This document shows positions 62,948-64,000 of a stretch of 64,000 nt of DNA, piece by piece. The translations under genes were made by a program, and so were the position numbers. This DNA comes from Lysinibacillus sp. BPa_S21. GTDB lineage: Bacteria; Bacillota; Bacilli; Bacillales_A; Planococcaceae. The stretch covers positions 39,060-103,059 of the forward strand of contig NZ_JALIRS010000013.1 of NCBI RefSeq assembly GCF_023337795.1. The letters are read 5' to 3'. Under the pieces are notes generated by a model. The model saw only the letters and a program-made list of their open reading frames with translations, did not search any database and had not been told where the DNA came from. How positions within the stretch are numbered: the stretch's first letter is position 1; every line of letters begins with the position of its first letter.

Positions 62948-63781
62948 TTGAATTTAAAGTCATTGGCTTCAGAAATTTCTAAAATTTATATGCAAAATTC
63001 TAAGGTTGAGGCTGTACTGCTTGGGGGATCTATTTCACGTAATTGGCACGATGAATATTCTGATATAGAGTTATTTATATTTTGGAAAGATAGTCCAACG
63101 GAAGAGGATAGACAAGCTTCTATTAATACAGTTAATGGAAGTATAATTGATTTTCATCCTTATGAGGAAGAGGAATGGTCTGAAACATATATAACTCAAG
63201 GAGTTAAATTAGAAATAAGTAACTTTTTAACATCTACAATCCAAAAAATTATTAATGAAGTAACTTTGGCTTTTGATACTAATTTAGATAAACAATGTCT
63301 TGTAGCTTCAATTTACGATGGAATATCGCTTGGTGGCGAGAAAATTATTAGTCAACTAAAGGAAAAAGTAGCGGTTTATCCACGAGAATTGAGTGAGGCA
63401 ATGATAAGAAATCATTTCAATTTGGGTAACCGGTGGAATAATCGTGAGGCACTGCTTGCACGGGAAGATTGGCTAATGCTCTATAAGGTAATTGTTTCAG
63501 TACAGACAAATATAATGGGAATTCTTTTTGGAATAAATCGATTATATGTTCATCATCCAGCTTTCAAATGGCAAAAACATTCTTTAGAGAATATGGAAGT
63601 TTCCCCCAAAAATTTATCGAACCGACTTACGTCTATTTTATTGGGACACCCTAAAAATAGTGTAAGAGAATTAGAAGTAATTACACAGGAAATTTATCAA
63701 TTAATACAAAGTGAGTACCCAACTATTGATTTATCTAATGTTATTGATAAATCACTATTCTTAAGGCCAAAAAATAACTGA
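62948..63781 (+). CDS. Nucleotidyltransferase-domain protein (cassette gene)
   Basis: The 277-residue protein has the nucleotidyltransferase core GGSISRNWHDEYSDIELFIFW (GGS, then the DIE metal pair) and a helical C-terminal domain (about 140-277) like those of antibiotic nucleotidyltransferases or minimal nucleotidyltransferases. The substrate is unknown; drug modification is possible but not shown. It starts with TTG after GGGAGG. It is the only gene between sites h and i. Confidence 0.8.
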   Translation: MNLKSLASEISKIYMQNSKVEAVLLGGSISRNWHDEYSDIELFIFWKDSPTEEDRQASINTVNGSIIDFHPYEEEEWSETYITQGVKLEISNFLTSTIQKIINEVTLAFDTNLDKQCLVASIYDGISLGGEKIISQLKEKVAVYPRELSEAMIRNHFNLGNRWNNREALLAREDWLMLYKVIVSVQTNIMGILFGINRLYVHHPAFKWQKHSLENMEVSPKNLSNRLTSILLGHPKNSVRELEVITQEIYQLIQSEYPTIDLSNVIDKSLFLRPKNN

Positions 63782-63796
63782 ATAGAAAGGTCTTTG

Positions 63797-63884
63797 TTCA
63801 ACTAACGGGGGCTTTACTTGAAGAGAATTGAGCTGCTTAGACAGCTCTTTTTTCTTATTGAGCTAACGAAGCAGTTTAGTTGAA
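63797..63884 (+). repeat. Cassette-boundary site i (full form)
   Basis: Left TTCAACTAACGGGGGC, TTTACTTGAAGAGAATTGAG, hairpin GAGCTGCTTAGACAGCTC and T run, right TTGAGCTAACGAAGCAG plus TTTAGTTGAA. Confidence 0.9.
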
Positions 63885-63953
63885 CAAGCAATGTCAATTT
63901 AATTTTAATGAAGCTGGGAATATTACACCTAAAATACATTGAGGTGTTAGAAA

Positions 63954-64000
63954 ATGACCAGATCTATTTCACTATTGTTGATTTCATTTTGTTTGTTTTT
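63954..64000 (+). CDS. Start of an exported protein (cut by the window edge)
   Basis: An ATG at 63954 follows GAGGTG and opens MTRSISLLLISFCLF, which looks like a signal peptide or membrane anchor. The gene continues beyond the window, so the cassette array probably does too. Confidence 0.5.
   Translation, partial: MTRSISLLLISFCLF

Noticed and set aside
58457..64000. Classical integron
   Set aside because: No IntI-like integrase is visible and the site cores do not match the RYYYAAC/GTTRRRY motifs; only the architecture is similar.

Overview
The window looks like a chromosomal segment of a low-GC, endospore-forming Bacillales species, most likely Lysinibacillus or a close relative. It carries sporulation genes (spoIIAA-spoIIAB-sigF, spoVAF, sirA-like yneE) and many blocks in the same order as Bacillus subtilis: yneA-yneB-ynzC-tkt-sirA-yneF, yqkD/yqkE, nudF-(spoIIM position)-fur-xerD-deoB, spoIIA-spoVAF-lysA, ribT/ypuF-scpA-scpB-dac-rluB and resABCDE-sigX-rsiX. 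The genus is inferred from gene content and order; no database was searched.

Layout. 1-4.5 kb: SOS-controlled cell-division inhibitor yneA, a small serine recombinase, ynzC and transketolase. 4.5-6.6 kb: a small membrane protein, a serine hydrolase and a HAD phosphatase. 6.65-6.8 kb: a tandem array with an exact 21-bp step. 6.8-11.5 kb: a cell-envelope stress module on the minus strand (LiaI-like, LiaH/PspA, an alpha/beta hydrolase, LiaF, LiaS, LiaR). 11.8-20.6 kb: sirA, yneF, luxS, yqkD, thiolase, yqkE, a Fic remnant, VanZ, aldo/keto reductase, nudF, a SpoIIM-position membrane protein and fur. 20.7-24.2 kb: xerD, deoB, pdp. 24.27-25.75 kb: a 1.5-kb intergenic tandem array (21/19-bp steps). 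25.9-30.6 kb: spoIIA operon, spoVAF, lysA. 30.7-34.2 kb: ribT, ypuF, scpAB, D,D-carboxypeptidase. 34.9-43.8 kb: rluB, the ResABC cytochrome c maturation genes, ResDE and SigX/RsiX with a near-perfect SigX autoregulatory promoter. 44.1-45.1 kb: FMN riboswitch plus ribU. 45.1-46.8 kb: another 21-bp array and a Na+-dependent transporter. 46.9-50.6 kb: a partner-switching operon (REC-PP2C, HATPase, chemoreceptor, STAS). 51-52.4 kb: glnA with two GlnR/TnrA-type operators and no adjacent glnR. 52.5-58.4 kb: assorted accessory genes.

The most unusual part is the right end (about 58.45-64.0 kb). Small, mostly unrecognised genes are separated one by one by a composite repeat. The full form is about 80-90 bp. 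It starts with a TTCAACTAACG-type motif, holds a compact terminator hairpin, and ends in a 27-bp imperfect palindrome (ACTAACG ... TTAGTTGAA). Nine such sites occur in under 5 kb and the array runs off the window. Several of the genes are frameshifted. The layout recalls a gene-cassette array, but no integrase is visible here.

Two other repeat systems stand out. One is a dispersed 131-254-bp palindromic element with three copies (13301, 34301, 55697) and a nested, duplicated hairpin module of about 66 bp. The other is a set of intergenic tandem arrays of differing sequence that keep the same 21-bp step (6653, 24269, 25462, 45144).
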